Source: Microvirga lotononidis
Lineage (GTDB): Bacteria; Pseudomonadota; Alphaproteobacteria; Rhizobiales; Beijerinckiaceae
DNA length: 64,000 nucleotides
Assembly: GCF_034627025.1 (NCBI RefSeq)
Contig: NZ_CP141048.1
Coordinates: 3,882,001 to 3,946,000 of the forward strand
Reading direction: 5' to 3'
Shown: one piece after another, positions 1 through 9,328 of the stretch
Position numbering within the stretch: the first letter of the stretch is position 1
Layout of the letters: each line of letters starts with the position of its first letter
Made by a program: the position numbers and the translations under genes
Notes under the pieces: generated by a model
Told to the model about the DNA's origin: nothing
Seen by the model: only the letters and a program-made list of their open reading frames with translations
Database searches by the model: none

Positions 1-359
1 AGGCGGATGCCAAGAAGGCGCAGGCCGATGTCGAGAAGGCTCAGGCCGACGCGGAACGGGCGAAGCAGGAAGCCAAGCGGGTCGAGGCCCAGGCCCAGAT
101 CGCCGCCGCCCAGGCGGAGGAATTGCGGCACGCATCCGTGGCAACGCCCGTCGACGATGCGCAGCTTGGGCAGAAGCAGCGCCGCCTGATTCAGCAGAAG
201 CTCCGCGATCTCGGCCTCTACACGGGGCCGATCGACGCCATCATGGGACCTCTGACGCGGGAAGCGATCATGGGTTACCAGAAGAGCCGCAACGCATCCG
301 TCACGGGTTATCTCACGGCCGAGCAGTTCGACGCGCTTCTTCCCAAGGAGGCGCAATAA
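1..359 (+). CDS. Peptidoglycan-binding-domain protein, 3' end (partial)
   Basis: The frame is open from the left edge (first full codon at base 3) to the TAA at 357-359, so only the C-terminal 118 residues are present. The first 40 or so residues are an Ala/Lys/Glu/Gln-rich heptad-like stretch, typical of a coiled coil. They are followed by about 60 residues resembling PG_binding_1: a leucine-rich helix, then 'LGLYTGPIDAIMGPLTREAI' and a final 'LTAEQFDALL'. This fold usually anchors envelope enzymes or lipoproteins to peptidoglycan. The catalytic or anchoring part lies outside the window, so the overall function cannot be named. There is no partner gene on the same strand immediately downstream. 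Confidence 0.75.
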   Translation, partial: ADAKKAQADVEKAQADAERAKQEAKRVEAQAQIAAAQAEELRHASVATPVDDAQLGQKQRRLIQQKLRDLGLYTGPIDAIMGPLTREAIMGYQKSRNASVTGYLTAEQFDALLPKEAQ

Positions 360-394
360 TCGGGTGCCGCGGGGCTACGACGCTCCGCGCAGGC

Positions 395-853
395 TCATTC
401 CTGGGGCGGAGGCTCCACCCGGACGGATTGGATGCGGATCCGTCCCTGGATGATCACTTCGGCAGGCTCCGTCTCCGACGTCGCACGGGCAGGCGCGGAC
501 GATCCCGCGAGCTCCGACGCCTGTTCGGGCGGACCCTCCCAGCCTTCCGAGCGCCAGGCAGCCTGCTGCTCGTCGAGGTCGAGCACGCCTTCCTGGTCCA
601 GAATGCCGACCGCCGTCTCGACCTCGGACGCGTCGCATTTGACGATGACGACCGTTCCGCCCCGGATCACGCCCTCCGCATAGGCATGGGCATCGGTGCG
701 CGACACCCCCAGATCCTCCAGGAGAGGAGCCAGGTTGTGAGGGGTCGTCCAGATGTCGATGGCGCTCGCCGGAATGCCGGCCTGCCTCATGCGGCTTGCC
801 GCTTCGTTGGCATGTCGCTCGCTGTGGAAGAGGGACGTGACTGTCTTGGTCAT
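395..853 (-). CDS. YflT/GSP17M-like small stress-type protein
   Basis: A 152-residue soluble protein. The N-terminal 75 residues ('MTKTVTSLFHSERHANEA', then 'GIPASAIDIWT' and 'GGTVVIVKCDASEVETAVGIL') match the general-stress-protein-17M/YflT pattern, in which a ferredoxin-like domain handles flips of an alpha/beta hairpin. The tail is acidic, then proline-rich, with no recognised domain. I chose the ATG at 851-853 because AGGGGATC lies just upstream of it; the frame stays open to 961 but the extra N-terminus is Arg-rich and looks non-coding. It is a single gene, convergent with the partial gene to its left. The biochemical role of the family is not established. Confidence 0.65.
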   Translation of the reverse strand: MTKTVTSLFHSERHANEAASRMRQAGIPASAIDIWTTPHNLAPLLEDLGVSRTDAHAYAEGVIRGGTVVIVKCDASEVETAVGILDQEGVLDLDEQQAAWRSEGWEGPPEQASELAGSSAPARATSETEPAEVIIQGRIRIQSVRVEPPPQE

Positions 854-1073
854 CGGGTCGATCCCCTGCGGGTTCGCGCGATGCGCCCATGCGTCTGACC
901 ACAAAGGGTCTTCCGGGCGCTCCCGGCTTGCTCTGCCCTTCATCAATGTATCACGCCGCAACCGCCTCCACCACAGAGCGGGCGGGCCATGGCGGTACCT
1001 GCATGGACCGAAGCTTTGCCTTTTTGCCCGGTCTGGACAGAATTCCTGCCGGAGTTAACGGATTAACGACGAC

Positions 1074-3422
1074 TTGCGGCGAAATCTGGCGGAGATCGTC
1101 GCCCGAGAGCTCGGATCGAAACCCGTTTTGCCTGATTATGTGATCATCCTCCTCATTGTCCTGACCGCCGCGACGGGAATCATCGGCGTCGCGTTGCTCT
1201 TCGCACGCGGCTACGACGGCGATCTCGCGAAGGCCGAGGGCGAACTGGCGAACCTCGCGCTGTCGCTGCAGGAGAGGACGGACGAGGTCCTCCAATCCGT
1301 CGAGAGCGTCCTGCGGGACGTGGTGGGCCGGATTCCGCAGAACTGCCTGCAGGCGCATGAATTCGACGGGTTCGCCGCCTCGCAGGCCACGAAGGCCATT
1401 CTCGTCGGCGCGTGTCATTCCCTGTCCCAGATCGTCCGCATCGACCTCGTCAATGCCCGCGGCCGGATCGTCGGCTCCTCGACGCCGCGCCCGATGTCCG
1501 ATCCGATCTATGTCCGGGACACGACCTATTACCGGGCTCTCTCGACCGATCCGTCTCTCACCCTGTACCTGGGCGAGCCGATGCGGATCCTCGCGACCGG
1601 CAAGAGAGTTCTGTCGCTCGCCCGGAAGATCGAGAGCGCCGAGGGACAGTTTCTCGGCCTCGTCGTGTCCACCATCGATCTCGGCCATTTCGAGAGGATC
1701 TACAAGGATCATCTGAGGACCCTTTCGCTGGCGATCACGCTCTATCGCCGCGACGGGGTCATCCTCACCCATTGCCCATTCTCCGAGCGAGCGCTCGGGC
1801 GCCGCGTCTGGCGGCCCAACACGCCGTTGCAGCGCCTGATCGGCAAGAATGTTCCGACCATCATCCGCGATCTCAGCTGGATCGACCGGAAGGAGCGGGT
1901 GGTCGCGCTTCGTCCGCTCGCCCATTATCCGGCTGGTCTTGCCGTGAGCCGGACCGTGGCCGAACTCATGGCGGGGCGGCGACTGGAGAGCCGCCTGATC
2001 TCGTTCTTCGCCTACGTGATGGATATCGGGATCGAGGCGGCGAGCCTGCTCGGGTTGAGGCATGTGAGAACCGGCATCCTGCGGGCGGCCAGCGAGAGCT
2101 ACCTGTCGCGGCACGATGTCCTGACCAAGCTTCCCAACCGGCTTCTCTTCGTCGAGAACCTGAAGCGGACGTTTCTTGCCGCCCAGCGCTCCAGCACCGA
2201 TTTCGCGCTGCACCTGATCGATCTCAACCGGTTCAAGGACATCAACGACAATCACGGCCACGGGGTGGGCGACGAGATCGTCCAGGCCGTGGCGCGGCGT
2301 CTGCGCGAGCGGCTCCGCAAGACCGACTTCATCGCCCGCATCGGCGGCGACGAGTTCGCCATCATCCAGCGGCCGATCAGGAACCGGCAGCATGTGGTCG
2401 ATTTCATCGCGTCGATCCAGGCCGCCATGCAGGTCCCGTGCACAGCCGGCAACACCGAGATCGAGATCGGCCTGTCCATCGGCGTCGCCATCGCGTCCAC
2501 CGACGGCAAGACCTCGACCGATCTGATGAAGGCTGCCGACGTCGCGCTTTACGCAGCCAAGTCGGATTCCAGCAGCAGCTACAGGATCTACGACTCGAAC
2601 ATCAAGGATACGCGGGCGGAGCGCCGCGCCCTCGAGGGAGCTCTGAGGAGCGCCCATGACAACCGGGAGTTCGAGCTGTTCTATCAGCCCATCCTCGACC
2701 TGACGACGAACAGGATGTGGGGCTGCGAGGCCCTGGTGCGCTGGAAGCACCCGTCGAAGGGCATGATCTCGCCGTTGCAGTTCGTTCCGGCGGCCGAGGA
2801 ATCGGGCCTCATCGGTCCCATCGGGGATTGGATCCTCGAGGAGGCCTGCGTCACCGCCATGTCGTGGGAGGTGCCGCTCAAGGTCGCGGTCAATCTCTCG
2901 CCGGTGCAGTTCCGGAACCGGGACGTGTTCGCGAGCGTCAAGCGGGCCCTGGACATCTCCGGGATACCCGCCCAGCGCCTGGCCCTGGAGATCACGGAAT
3001 CCGTCAAGCTCACGGAGGAAGCCACCGCGACCCTGAAGCGCCTCAAGGCTCTCGGCGTCTCGATCGCCCTCGACGATTTCGGCACCGGCTACGCGTCGAT
3101 GAGCTATCTCAGGAGCTTTCCCTTCGACAAGATCAAGATCGACCAGTCCTTCGTGCGCAGCATGCTCGATTCGTCCGACAGTCGCGCGATCATCAAGGCG
3201 ACGATCGGCCTCGCGAAGGACCTGAAGATGAGCACGACGGCGGAAGGTGTCGAGACGGAAGAGCAGCTCAATGCGCTGCGTCTCGCCGGTGCCTCCCAGG
3301 CTCAGGGCTACCTGATCGCCAAGCCCATGTCCCGCGAAGCCATCGCGAGCTTCATCGTGGATGCACAGAAGTCCCAGCCGAGGGCACGTGACGAGCAGGG
3401 CGCGGCACGGGCGGTCGCCTAG
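1074..3422 (+). CDS. Membrane GGDEF-EAL bifunctional c-di-GMP protein
   Basis: About 780 residues. TM1 is near residues 20-45, followed by a roughly 260-residue periplasmic region resembling a double-Cache sensor ('YVRDTTYYRALSTDPSLTLYLG', shortened here to its key Y/R/D positions), then TM2 near 308-328. The GGDEF domain has an intact 'RIGGDEFA' at about 423 and an RxxD inhibitory site ('RKTD') five residues upstream. The EAL domain keeps the EAL motif ('CEALVRW', about 551), 'VAVNLSP', 'LEITES', 'LDDFGTGYAS' (about 666), 'IKIDQSFV' and 'AEGVETEEQ'. Both c-di-GMP synthesis and hydrolysis are therefore chemically possible, and the balance is presumably set by the periplasmic ligand. The TTG start at 1074 is uncertain; a GTG at 1140 would cut into TM1. 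Monocistronic. Confidence 0.9.
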   Translation: MRRNLAEIVARELGSKPVLPDYVIILLIVLTAATGIIGVALLFARGYDGDLAKAEGELANLALSLQERTDEVLQSVESVLRDVVGRIPQNCLQAHEFDGFAASQATKAILVGACHSLSQIVRIDLVNARGRIVGSSTPRPMSDPIYVRDTTYYRALSTDPSLTLYLGEPMRILATGKRVLSLARKIESAEGQFLGLVVSTIDLGHFERIYKDHLRTLSLAITLYRRDGVILTHCPFSERALGRRVWRPNTPLQRLIGKNVPTIIRDLSWIDRKERVVALRPLAHYPAGLAVSRTVAELMAGRRLESRLISFFAYVMDIGIEAASLLGLRHVRTGILRAASESYLSRHDVLTKLPNRLLFVENLKRTFLAAQRSSTDFALHLIDLNRFKDINDNHGHGVGDEIVQAVARRLRERLRKTDFIARIGGDEFAIIQRPIRNRQHVVDFIASIQAAMQVPCTAGNTEIEIGLSIGVAIASTDGKTSTDLMKAADVALYAAKSDSSSSYRIYDSNIKDTRAERRALEGALRSAHDNREFELFYQPILDLTTNRMWGCEALVRWKHPSKGMISPLQFVPAAEESGLIGPIGDWILEEACVTAMSWEVPLKVAVNLSPVQFRNRDVFASVKRALDISGIPAQRLALEITESVKLTEEATATLKRLKALGVSIALDDFGTGYASMSYLRSFPFDKIKIDQSFVRSMLDSSDSRAIIKATIGLAKDLKMSTTAEGVETEEQLNALRLAGASQAQGYLIAKPMSREAIASFIVDAQKSQPRARDEQGAARAVA

Positions 3423-3787
3423 AGCATCGTCACCCGCAAAACCGGTTCCCGCTCTTGCCTTCATTGCCGTGGAGCGGCGAGCGCTTTCGATCCGAACCGA
3501 CAGCCGGTCCTGGTCCGTCCCTGGAACGATGCGCACAAATGCAACACCCCTGTTGTTTCTGTCGCCCCTGTTAAGAATGTATCCCTCGTCGCATTGACAC
3601 TAACCCTCCGTCTTGAGCAGGTTCCTCTGCGGAACTTGGGCTTGTTGGCTCACAGTTTTCCTGCCGAAACCTGTGCGGTGGCGGGCAGTTCCCAACATGT
3701 GAAACGTAATTACCATCTGCGCCCTTGGTCCACCGGCTCCGAGAGGATCCCCATCCGATGGGGTGCGCAGGCGCCAAGGGGGCACCA
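3423..3787. other. 365-bp gene-free region upstream of the RTX surface-protein gene
   Basis: No credible gene is present. The first 40 bases contain a 'gcatcgt...cgcaaaaccggttcccgct' type segment that resembles the degenerate 'CAAAACCGGTTCCC' extragenic elements frequent in Methylobacteriaceae (from memory; unverified). The rest is lower in GC than the flanks and should hold the promoter of the large gene starting at 3788. I could not fix -35/-10 boxes with confidence. Confidence 0.4.
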
Positions 3788-6700
3788 ATGGTCAACGGCA
3801 CCTACTCTTTCGAACCTGGCAGCGGAACGTTGACCGGCTTCGACTGGGTAAGCAAGACAGGCAGCTATGTCTTGAACTCTGCTGCCAGTGTGCGGCTGGT
3901 GTTCGAGACCGAGAGTGGGGTTCTCACGGAGCCTGTCTATTTTGACAACGTTCCAATGGGCAAAGGTCTGCCCCTTGGTACTAACGTCCCGGAGACGTCA
4001 CTCAGGATTCATGCGACCGACAGCGCTAACGGCCTGCAGCCCCACACCTTCGATTTGAGGTCCCTTTACCTGTTCAATCCGAACCCCGGGACCACACAGA
4101 TCCTTAGAATTACAGCCGATAACGGTTCCTACCAGACAGTCAACCTTCTCGATGAAGGTGCCTTCGTCACATTTTTCGGATCGGGATTCCTCGGCATCCG
4201 GTCCTTCACGATTACGGCCGACACCGATATTACACCCAACAACGCCACGCCGGGTGAGTTCTGTGGATTGGTTGACAACATCGTCCTGGAGAACATCCAG
4301 CCTGCGGATGTGACGGGGCCATCCATCATCTCAGTCACCGTGCCTGCGACCAAGACCTATGCCTCTGGCCAGGCTCTGATGTTCACTGTGAATTTCAACG
4401 AGGCCGCAACCGTCGACGTCACGGGCGGCCATCCGAGAATCCAACTCACAATCGGGAGCCAGACGGTCTATGCCGATTACGTGAGCGGCTCCGGGACAAG
4501 TGCGCTGACCTTCCGCTACACCGTCCTGCCGGGACAGGTCGATGTCGATGGCATCATGATCGGCTCCCTCCAGCTCAACGGTGGAACGATCAAGGATGCA
4601 GCAGGCAACAATGCTTCGACGACCCTGACCAATGTAGGGTCGACCGCGAATGTCCTCGTTGACGGCGTCGCACCGACGGTCACCATCTCCAGCAGCGCGC
4701 AGTCCCTTAAGGCCGGTGAGACGGCCACCATAACCTTCACGTTCAGCGAGGATCCGGGGGGCAGCTTCACGGGGGCCGATATCACCGTCAGCGGCGGGAC
4801 CCTGTCCGGGCTGTCGGGTTCGGGAACCGTACGAACGGCCACCTTCACGCCGAATACGAACACCAACAACGGCCCTGCGAGCATAACGGTCGCGGCCGGC
4901 TCCTATGCGGATGCCGCCGGCAATCTGGGCGGCGCTGGCGCCTCTCCGTCGATCATTGTCGACACGTCGCCACCCACGGTGAGCATTACCTGCGACAAGC
5001 CGTTCCTGAAGGCCGGTGAGACCGCTACTATCACGTTCACATTCAGTGAGGATCCGGGGTCGAGCTTCAGCTGGGATGGCAGCAGCGGCGACATCGTCGT
5101 CGTCGGCGGCACCCTGTCGGCGATCTCGGGCACGGGCACCACACGGACGGCGATCTTCACGCCCGCGGCATACACGAACAATGGCAGCGCCAGCATCTCG
5201 GTCCAGGGTGCCGGCTACCAGGATGCAGCGGGCAATACGGGCTCCGATGCCAGCCTGTCATTCGCTTTCGACACTCTCGCGCCGAGCACCCCGGGCGCTC
5301 CGGCTCTCGCCGCTGGAGACGATACGGGCGCCTCGAACCGCGACCAGATCACCAACAAGAACGTGTTGACCTTCACCGGCAGCGCCGAGGACGGTACGAC
5401 CGTCAGGCTGTACGCCGGTGTCGTCGAGATCGGCCACGTGACCGCCACCGGGGGCACGTACAGCATCGCGGCCGCCGGTCTGGCCGAAGGCACGCACACG
5501 ATCATCGCGGTCGCGATCGATGCCAACGGCAATACGAGTACGGCGTCGGGTGCATTGGTGATAACGATCGACCGGACGGCGCCGACGGGAGTTGCCAGTG
5601 CGGCGTTCTCGAACGACAGCGGTTCATCGAACACCGACTTCGTGACGAACCACGCCATGCAGACCATCAGCGGCACCCTGGACGCGGCCACTGAGAATGG
5701 CGACACCGTCTTGGTTTCTCTCGACAATGGCCAGAGCTGGGTCCATGCCACTCATGCCGTCGGCACCATGAGCTGGTCGCTGAGCGGCGTGATGCTCACG
5801 GGCAGCGGCACCCTGCTGGTCAAGGTCGAGGATATGGCGGGTAACAGCGGGAACGTCTTCTCGCATGCCTATGTCCTCGACACGACGTCGCCATCGATCA
5901 CCGTCGGTGCGCTGATGCTCTCGTCCGACACAGGAGCCTCGGACAGCGATTTCGTCACCACGGTCGCCGATCAGACCGTGACCGCAACCCTATCCAGTGC
6001 CCTCGCGGCGGGCGATACCCTGTACGGCTCGGTCGATGGCGGCCGGCACTGGACCGACATCACCGCCATGGTGAACGGGACCTCGATCGTTTGGACCGGC
6101 GTGACCTTGGAAGCCGGGAGCAACGCACTGCATTTCAAGGTAGTCGACCTAGCCGGCAACCAGGGTGGGACCACAGTCCGATCCTACACGCTCGACACCG
6201 GCACGCCGACGGCACCGCGCCTGTCTCTGGCGCATGACAGCGGCATCGACGGCGACGGGCTGACCAATTCCGGCGTGGTGATCGTCTCGGGGCTCGAGAG
6301 CGACGCGGCCTGGCAGTACACCACCGACAATGGTCACAGCTGGACCACCGGCACCGGCAACAGCCTGACCCTGATCGGCGACGGAGCGCATCAGGTCCAG
6401 GTGCGCCAGACGAGCCAAGCCGGCAACGTCTCGCTGGTGTCGGACGCACTGAGCTTCACCCTCGACAGTCAGGCGCCGACGGTCGCCATCGCGTTGTCCT
6501 CCACCCAATTGGCCCTCGGCCAGAGCGCCGTCGTCACCTTCACGTTCTCGGAAGTGCCGGTGGGCTTCTCGATCGCGGACGTGACGGTTGAGAACGGCAC
6601 GCTCTCAGCCCTGACGGCATCGGGAACGGATCCGCGCGTCTACACCGCCATCCTGACCCCGAACGGAAACCAGGCCACGAGCCACAACCTGATCACGGTC

Positions 6701-8035
6701 GGCACCGGCTGGAGCGATGCAGCCGGCAATGCACCGGTCGCCGGCACCGCCTCGCTGCCCTACAGCGTCGATACGCGCCAAACCGACGGCCTGAACGTGG
6801 TGGTCTCTCCCATCACTTATCCGGACGGCAGCACGGGTCGGACCCTCACGATCCCGGTGGTGACGTCCGGTCGTGTTGACACGGACGGGACCGCGGGCCT
6901 TGCCGACATTCCGCTGGTGACGTCCGGCGGGCAAACCGTGCTCCTGGCGCAGCTGCCGGTGGGCTACGGCCTGCAGGTCAGCGGCCCGGCCGCGCCGAAG
7001 ACCGCGGGCACCTCGCTCTCCGACCTGATCCGCGAGATCCAGGCCCATACCCCAGCCGGGTCGCCCGATCAGGGGCAGCTTGCCGGGGGCGGGGCCGGCT
7101 TCCTCGGCCTGCTGCCGGGCGACCGCCCGCTGATCGTGCAGACGATCACGCCCACGATGCTGCCCGGCAGCCTTTCGGCCCCGGGCCAGCCGTTGCTGAT
7201 CTCCGGCACCCCGGCCGCGCCCGGCCTGCCCCAGACCGCCCTGGTGATCGACACCAGCGGGCTGCCGCCGGGCACCCACCTCCAGCTCGACAACGTCGAC
7301 TTCGCCGCGGTGATCGGCGCGGTGACGATCACCGGCGGCGCGGGCGCGCAGGTGGTGTTCGGCGACAGCGCCAACCAGCACATCGTGCTCGGCGCCGACG
7401 ACGACACGCTGCATGGCGGCGGCGGCGACGACTACATCGGCTCGCATGGCGGCAACGACTGGCTCTATGGCGACGCCGGCAACGACACCGTCTCGGGCGG
7501 GGAGGGCAACGACTGGCTCTTCGGCGGCAGCGGCCATGACTGGCTTTACGGCGGCACCGGCCATGACCGGCTCGAGGGCGGCGCCGGCAACGACCATCTG
7601 CTGGGGGAATCCGGCAACGACACTTTGCTCGGCGGCGAGGGCAACGACCGCCTCGCCGGCGGGCTCGGCCGCGACACGATGTGGGGCGGCGCCGGCAAGG
7701 ACGTGTTCGTCTTCAGCGCGGTCAAGGACAGCAAGGTCGGATCGCAGCGCGACGTCATCGCCGACTTCCAGTCCGGACGGGACAGGATCGACCTGCGCGA
7801 CATCGATGCCAACACGCTGCGCAAGGGCAATCAGAAGTTCGTCTGGGCCGGCGCCGACGGTCCCTTCCTGCTCGCGCAGGAAAGCGCGCATGTCCTGAAG
7901 GCCGGCTTCACCGGCAAGGCCGGCGAGCTGCGCTTCGACCGCGGCATCCTGATGGGCGACGTCAACGGCGACGGCCGGGCCGACTTCGAGATCAAGATCG
8001 TCGGCAAGTTCGCCTTCGGCGACGTGATCCTCTGA
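3788..8035 (+). CDS. Large Ig-like repeat / RTX calcium-binding surface protein
   Basis: 1415 residues, probably secreted by a type I system: there is no Sec signal, and the C-terminus carries nonapeptide repeats followed by a hydrophobic export-type tail. After a roughly 180-residue N-terminal domain come several bacterial Ig-like modules. Three share 'LKAGETATITFTFSEDP'-type strands (about residues 296, 396 and 898), and others carry 'DTTSPSITV/DRTAPTG' linkers. RTX repeats of GGxGxDxL type run from about 1206 to 1304, and the protein ends 'GDVIL'. Likely roles are adhesin, biofilm matrix or S-layer-like protein. I chose the ATG at 3788, preceded by AAGGGGG; the frame opens earlier. Base composition rises sharply from about position 6800 onward, suggesting a chimaeric gene. 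No T1SS exporter genes are in the window. Confidence 0.85.
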   Translation: MVNGTYSFEPGSGTLTGFDWVSKTGSYVLNSAASVRLVFETESGVLTEPVYFDNVPMGKGLPLGTNVPETSLRIHATDSANGLQPHTFDLRSLYLFNPNPGTTQILRITADNGSYQTVNLLDEGAFVTFFGSGFLGIRSFTITADTDITPNNATPGEFCGLVDNIVLENIQPADVTGPSIISVTVPATKTYASGQALMFTVNFNEAATVDVTGGHPRIQLTIGSQTVYADYVSGSGTSALTFRYTVLPGQVDVDGIMIGSLQLNGGTIKDAAGNNASTTLTNVGSTANVLVDGVAPTVTISSSAQSLKAGETATITFTFSEDPGGSFTGADITVSGGTLSGLSGSGTVRTATFTPNTNTNNGPASITVAAGSYADAAGNLGGAGASPSIIVDTSPPTVSITCDKPFLKAGETATITFTFSEDPGSSFSWDGSSGDIVVVGGTLSAISGTGTTRTAIFTPAAYTNNGSASISVQGAGYQDAAGNTGSDASLSFAFDTLAPSTPGAPALAAGDDTGASNRDQITNKNVLTFTGSAEDGTTVRLYAGVVEIGHVTATGGTYSIAAAGLAEGTHTIIAVAIDANGNTSTASGALVITIDRTAPTGVASAAFSNDSGSSNTDFVTNHAMQTISGTLDAATENGDTVLVSLDNGQSWVHATHAVGTMSWSLSGVMLTGSGTLLVKVEDMAGNSGNVFSHAYVLDTTSPSITVGALMLSSDTGASDSDFVTTVADQTVTATLSSALAAGDTLYGSVDGGRHWTDITAMVNGTSIVWTGVTLEAGSNALHFKVVDLAGNQGGTTVRSYTLDTGTPTAPRLSLAHDSGIDGDGLTNSGVVIVSGLESDAAWQYTTDNGHSWTTGTGNSLTLIGDGAHQVQVRQTSQAGNVSLVSDALSFTLDSQAPTVAIALSSTQLALGQSAVVTFTFSEVPVGFSIADVTVENGTLSALTASGTDPRVYTAILTPNGNQATSHNLITVGTGWSDAAGNAPVAGTASLPYSVDTRQTDGLNVVVSPITYPDGSTGRTLTIPVVTSGRVDTDGTAGLADIPLVTSGGQTVLLAQLPVGYGLQVSGPAAPKTAGTSLSDLIREIQAHTPAGSPDQGQLAGGGAGFLGLLPGDRPLIVQTITPTMLPGSLSAPGQPLLISGTPAAPGLPQTALVIDTSGLPPGTHLQLDNVDFAAVIGAVTITGGAGAQVVFGDSANQHIVLGADDDTLHGGGGDDYIGSHGGNDWLYGDAGNDTVSGGEGNDWLFGGSGHDWLYGGTGHDRLEGGAGNDHLLGESGNDTLLGGEGNDRLAGGLGRDTMWGGAGKDVFVFSAVKDSKVGSQRDVIADFQSGRDRIDLRDIDANTLRKGNQKFVWAGADGPFLLAQESAHVLKAGFTGKAGELRFDRGILMGDVNGDGRADFEIKIVGKFAFGDVIL

Positions 8036-8079
8036 CCGTGATCCTCTGACGGGGATCCTCTGACGGGGATCCTCTGCCA
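8024..8079 (+). repeat. Four tandem copies of a 14-bp unit spanning the stop codon
   Basis: Units at 8024-8037, 8038-8051, 8052-8065 and 8066-8079 follow the pattern GTGATCCTCTGACC / GGGATCCTCTGACG. The first unit encodes the last residues of the RTX protein and its TGA (8033-8035). The other three are non-coding, but each carries an in-register CTCTGA. A 14-bp period shifts frame between units, so slippage here could change the C-terminal residues or the stop. Confidence 0.9.
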
Positions 8080-8174
8080 CTGGGCCGGGCGGGACATGAA
8101 CCGCCCGGCCTTCTCCCGCCCCGACGGCTTTGCCCCGAACCGTCTCTCGTCCGCTGCTCTGTCCGGAGATCCTC

Positions 8175-8933
8175 ATGAAGCGCCTCGTGTTGTCCCTGTC
8201 CGCCCTGCTCGCCGGCCCGGCCCTGGCGGCCGACCTGCCGGCCCGTTCGGCCCCCGTGCCGCCGGCGGCGCCGCTCGCGGTCGATTGGAGCGGGTTCTAT
8301 GCCGGCGTGCACGGCGCCTGGATCGGCGACAGCGGCGAGGCGGAGCGCACCGGCGTGGTCGGGGTGGCGCCGGCGGCGCTGCCGACCCGGGCGGGCCTGA
8401 GCGGCTCCGGCCTCGGCGGCGGGGCGCAGCTCGGCTATCTGTGGCAGGTCGGCCGCGTGGTGGCGGGCCTGGAGGCGGACCTGACGGCGATGGACGTGGG
8501 CCGCAGCCGCAGCGGCTTCGGCAGCGATGGCGGGTTCGGGCTGCGCACGGAGCTGAGCTCGCAGATGAACTGGTTCGGCACGGTGAAGGGCCGGGTCGGC
8601 GTGACGCTGCCGAGCCTGCTGCCGATGGTGCAGGAGACGCTGGTGTATGTGACGGGCGGCCTGGCGCTGGCGCAGGTGGAGCGGGCGGCGCGGATCACGG
8701 TGGTGCCGCTGGGCGTGGGCCCGCAGGCGAGCGGCGACGACTGGACGGCCGGGTTCGTGGTCGGCGGCGGCTCGGAGCACCGGCTGACGCCGGCGCTCTC
8801 GCTCAAGAGCGAGACGCTGTACTACCGGCTTCAGGACGAGACGCTGACGCTCGCGCGCGGCGGCGATCAGGCAAGCTACCGCTTCAGGAACGACGGCTGG
8901 ATCAGCCGCCTCGGCCTCAACGTCCGGTTCTGA
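8175..8933 (+). CDS. Outer membrane beta-barrel protein (Omp25/porin-like)
   Basis: 252 residues. It has a clear Sec signal peptide (MKRLVLSLSALLAGPALAA, cleavage after ALAA), then a proline-rich linker and the 'WSGFYAGVHGAWI' motif that opens Omp25-family barrels of Hyphomicrobiales. Alternating hydrophobic strands follow, and the C-terminus is 'LGLNVRF' with the terminal aromatic recognised by the BAM complex. The ATG at 8175 is preceded by GGAG at 8164-8167. It lies 140 bp downstream of the RTX gene and shares that gene's 3' high-GC style, so the two may have moved together. The specific role (structural, adhesion or heme-related) cannot be read from sequence. Confidence 0.85.
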   Translation: MKRLVLSLSALLAGPALAADLPARSAPVPPAAPLAVDWSGFYAGVHGAWIGDSGEAERTGVVGVAPAALPTRAGLSGSGLGGGAQLGYLWQVGRVVAGLEADLTAMDVGRSRSGFGSDGGFGLRTELSSQMNWFGTVKGRVGVTLPSLLPMVQETLVYVTGGLALAQVERAARITVVPLGVGPQASGDDWTAGFVVGGGSEHRLTPALSLKSETLYYRLQDETLTLARGGDQASYRFRNDGWISRLGLNVRF

Positions 8934-9050
8934 ACTCAGGTCTCTTACCGTAATCCGGATCGATCCCGAGGGGCATTCCACTTTCGGGGTCGATGCTCTA
9001 GATTCAACCATAATGGGTGACTTGGAGTCGCCCGGGTAAGAGCATCCGGA

Positions 9051-9293
9051 ATGCCGCTACTACTCGCAGAACAGTGCCGGGCCGCCCGCGGGCTCCTGGA
9101 CTGGACCCAGGAAGAACTCGCTGCCCGGGCGGACGTGTCGCGCAGCACCATCCGTGATTTCGAGAACGGTCGCCATCATCTCCACTCGGCGACGGCGCTC
9201 CAGGTCGTGGCGGCGCTGGAACGCGGCGGGGTCGTGCTGATCCCGCCGGACGAGGCCGGTCCCGGGGTGCGCCTTCGCAATCCCATCGCCTGA
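9051..9293 (+). CDS. Small XRE-family helix-turn-helix regulator
   Basis: 80 residues, essentially one HTH_3/Cro-C1 domain: 'QCRAARGLLDWTQEELAARA', then the recognition segment 'VSRSTIRDFENGRHHLHSAT', then a short tail 'GVVLIPPDEAGPGVRLR'. Single-domain proteins of this type are common in Hyphomicrobiales and bind DNA as dimers; the tail is characteristic of that subgroup. It begins at an ATG with only a weak ribosome site (CCGGA). It points away from the omp gene and is convergent with the antiporter operon, so no target is indicated by context. Confidence 0.8.
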   Translation: MPLLLAEQCRAARGLLDWTQEELAARADVSRSTIRDFENGRHHLHSATALQVVAALERGGVVLIPPDEAGPGVRLRNPIA

Positions 9294-9328
9294 AGCACGC
9301 CTGTGGGACGCCGCAGGCGAAACTCCGC

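Noticed and set aside
951..3536. 861-codon open frame on the minus strand opposite the GGDEF-EAL gene
   Set aside because: Antisense frame in GC-rich DNA, with low-complexity Arg/Asp/Gly-rich translation; the plus frame shows intact catalytic motifs.
8024..8079. CRISPR-like direct repeat array
   Set aside because: Units are contiguous 14-bp tandem repeats with no spacers and there are no cas genes.
8934..9050. Degenerate extragenic element before the XRE gene ('gggtcgatgctctag' segment)
   Set aside because: Resembles remnants of intergenic repeats in related genomes, but no complete hairpin or second full copy was seen in this window.
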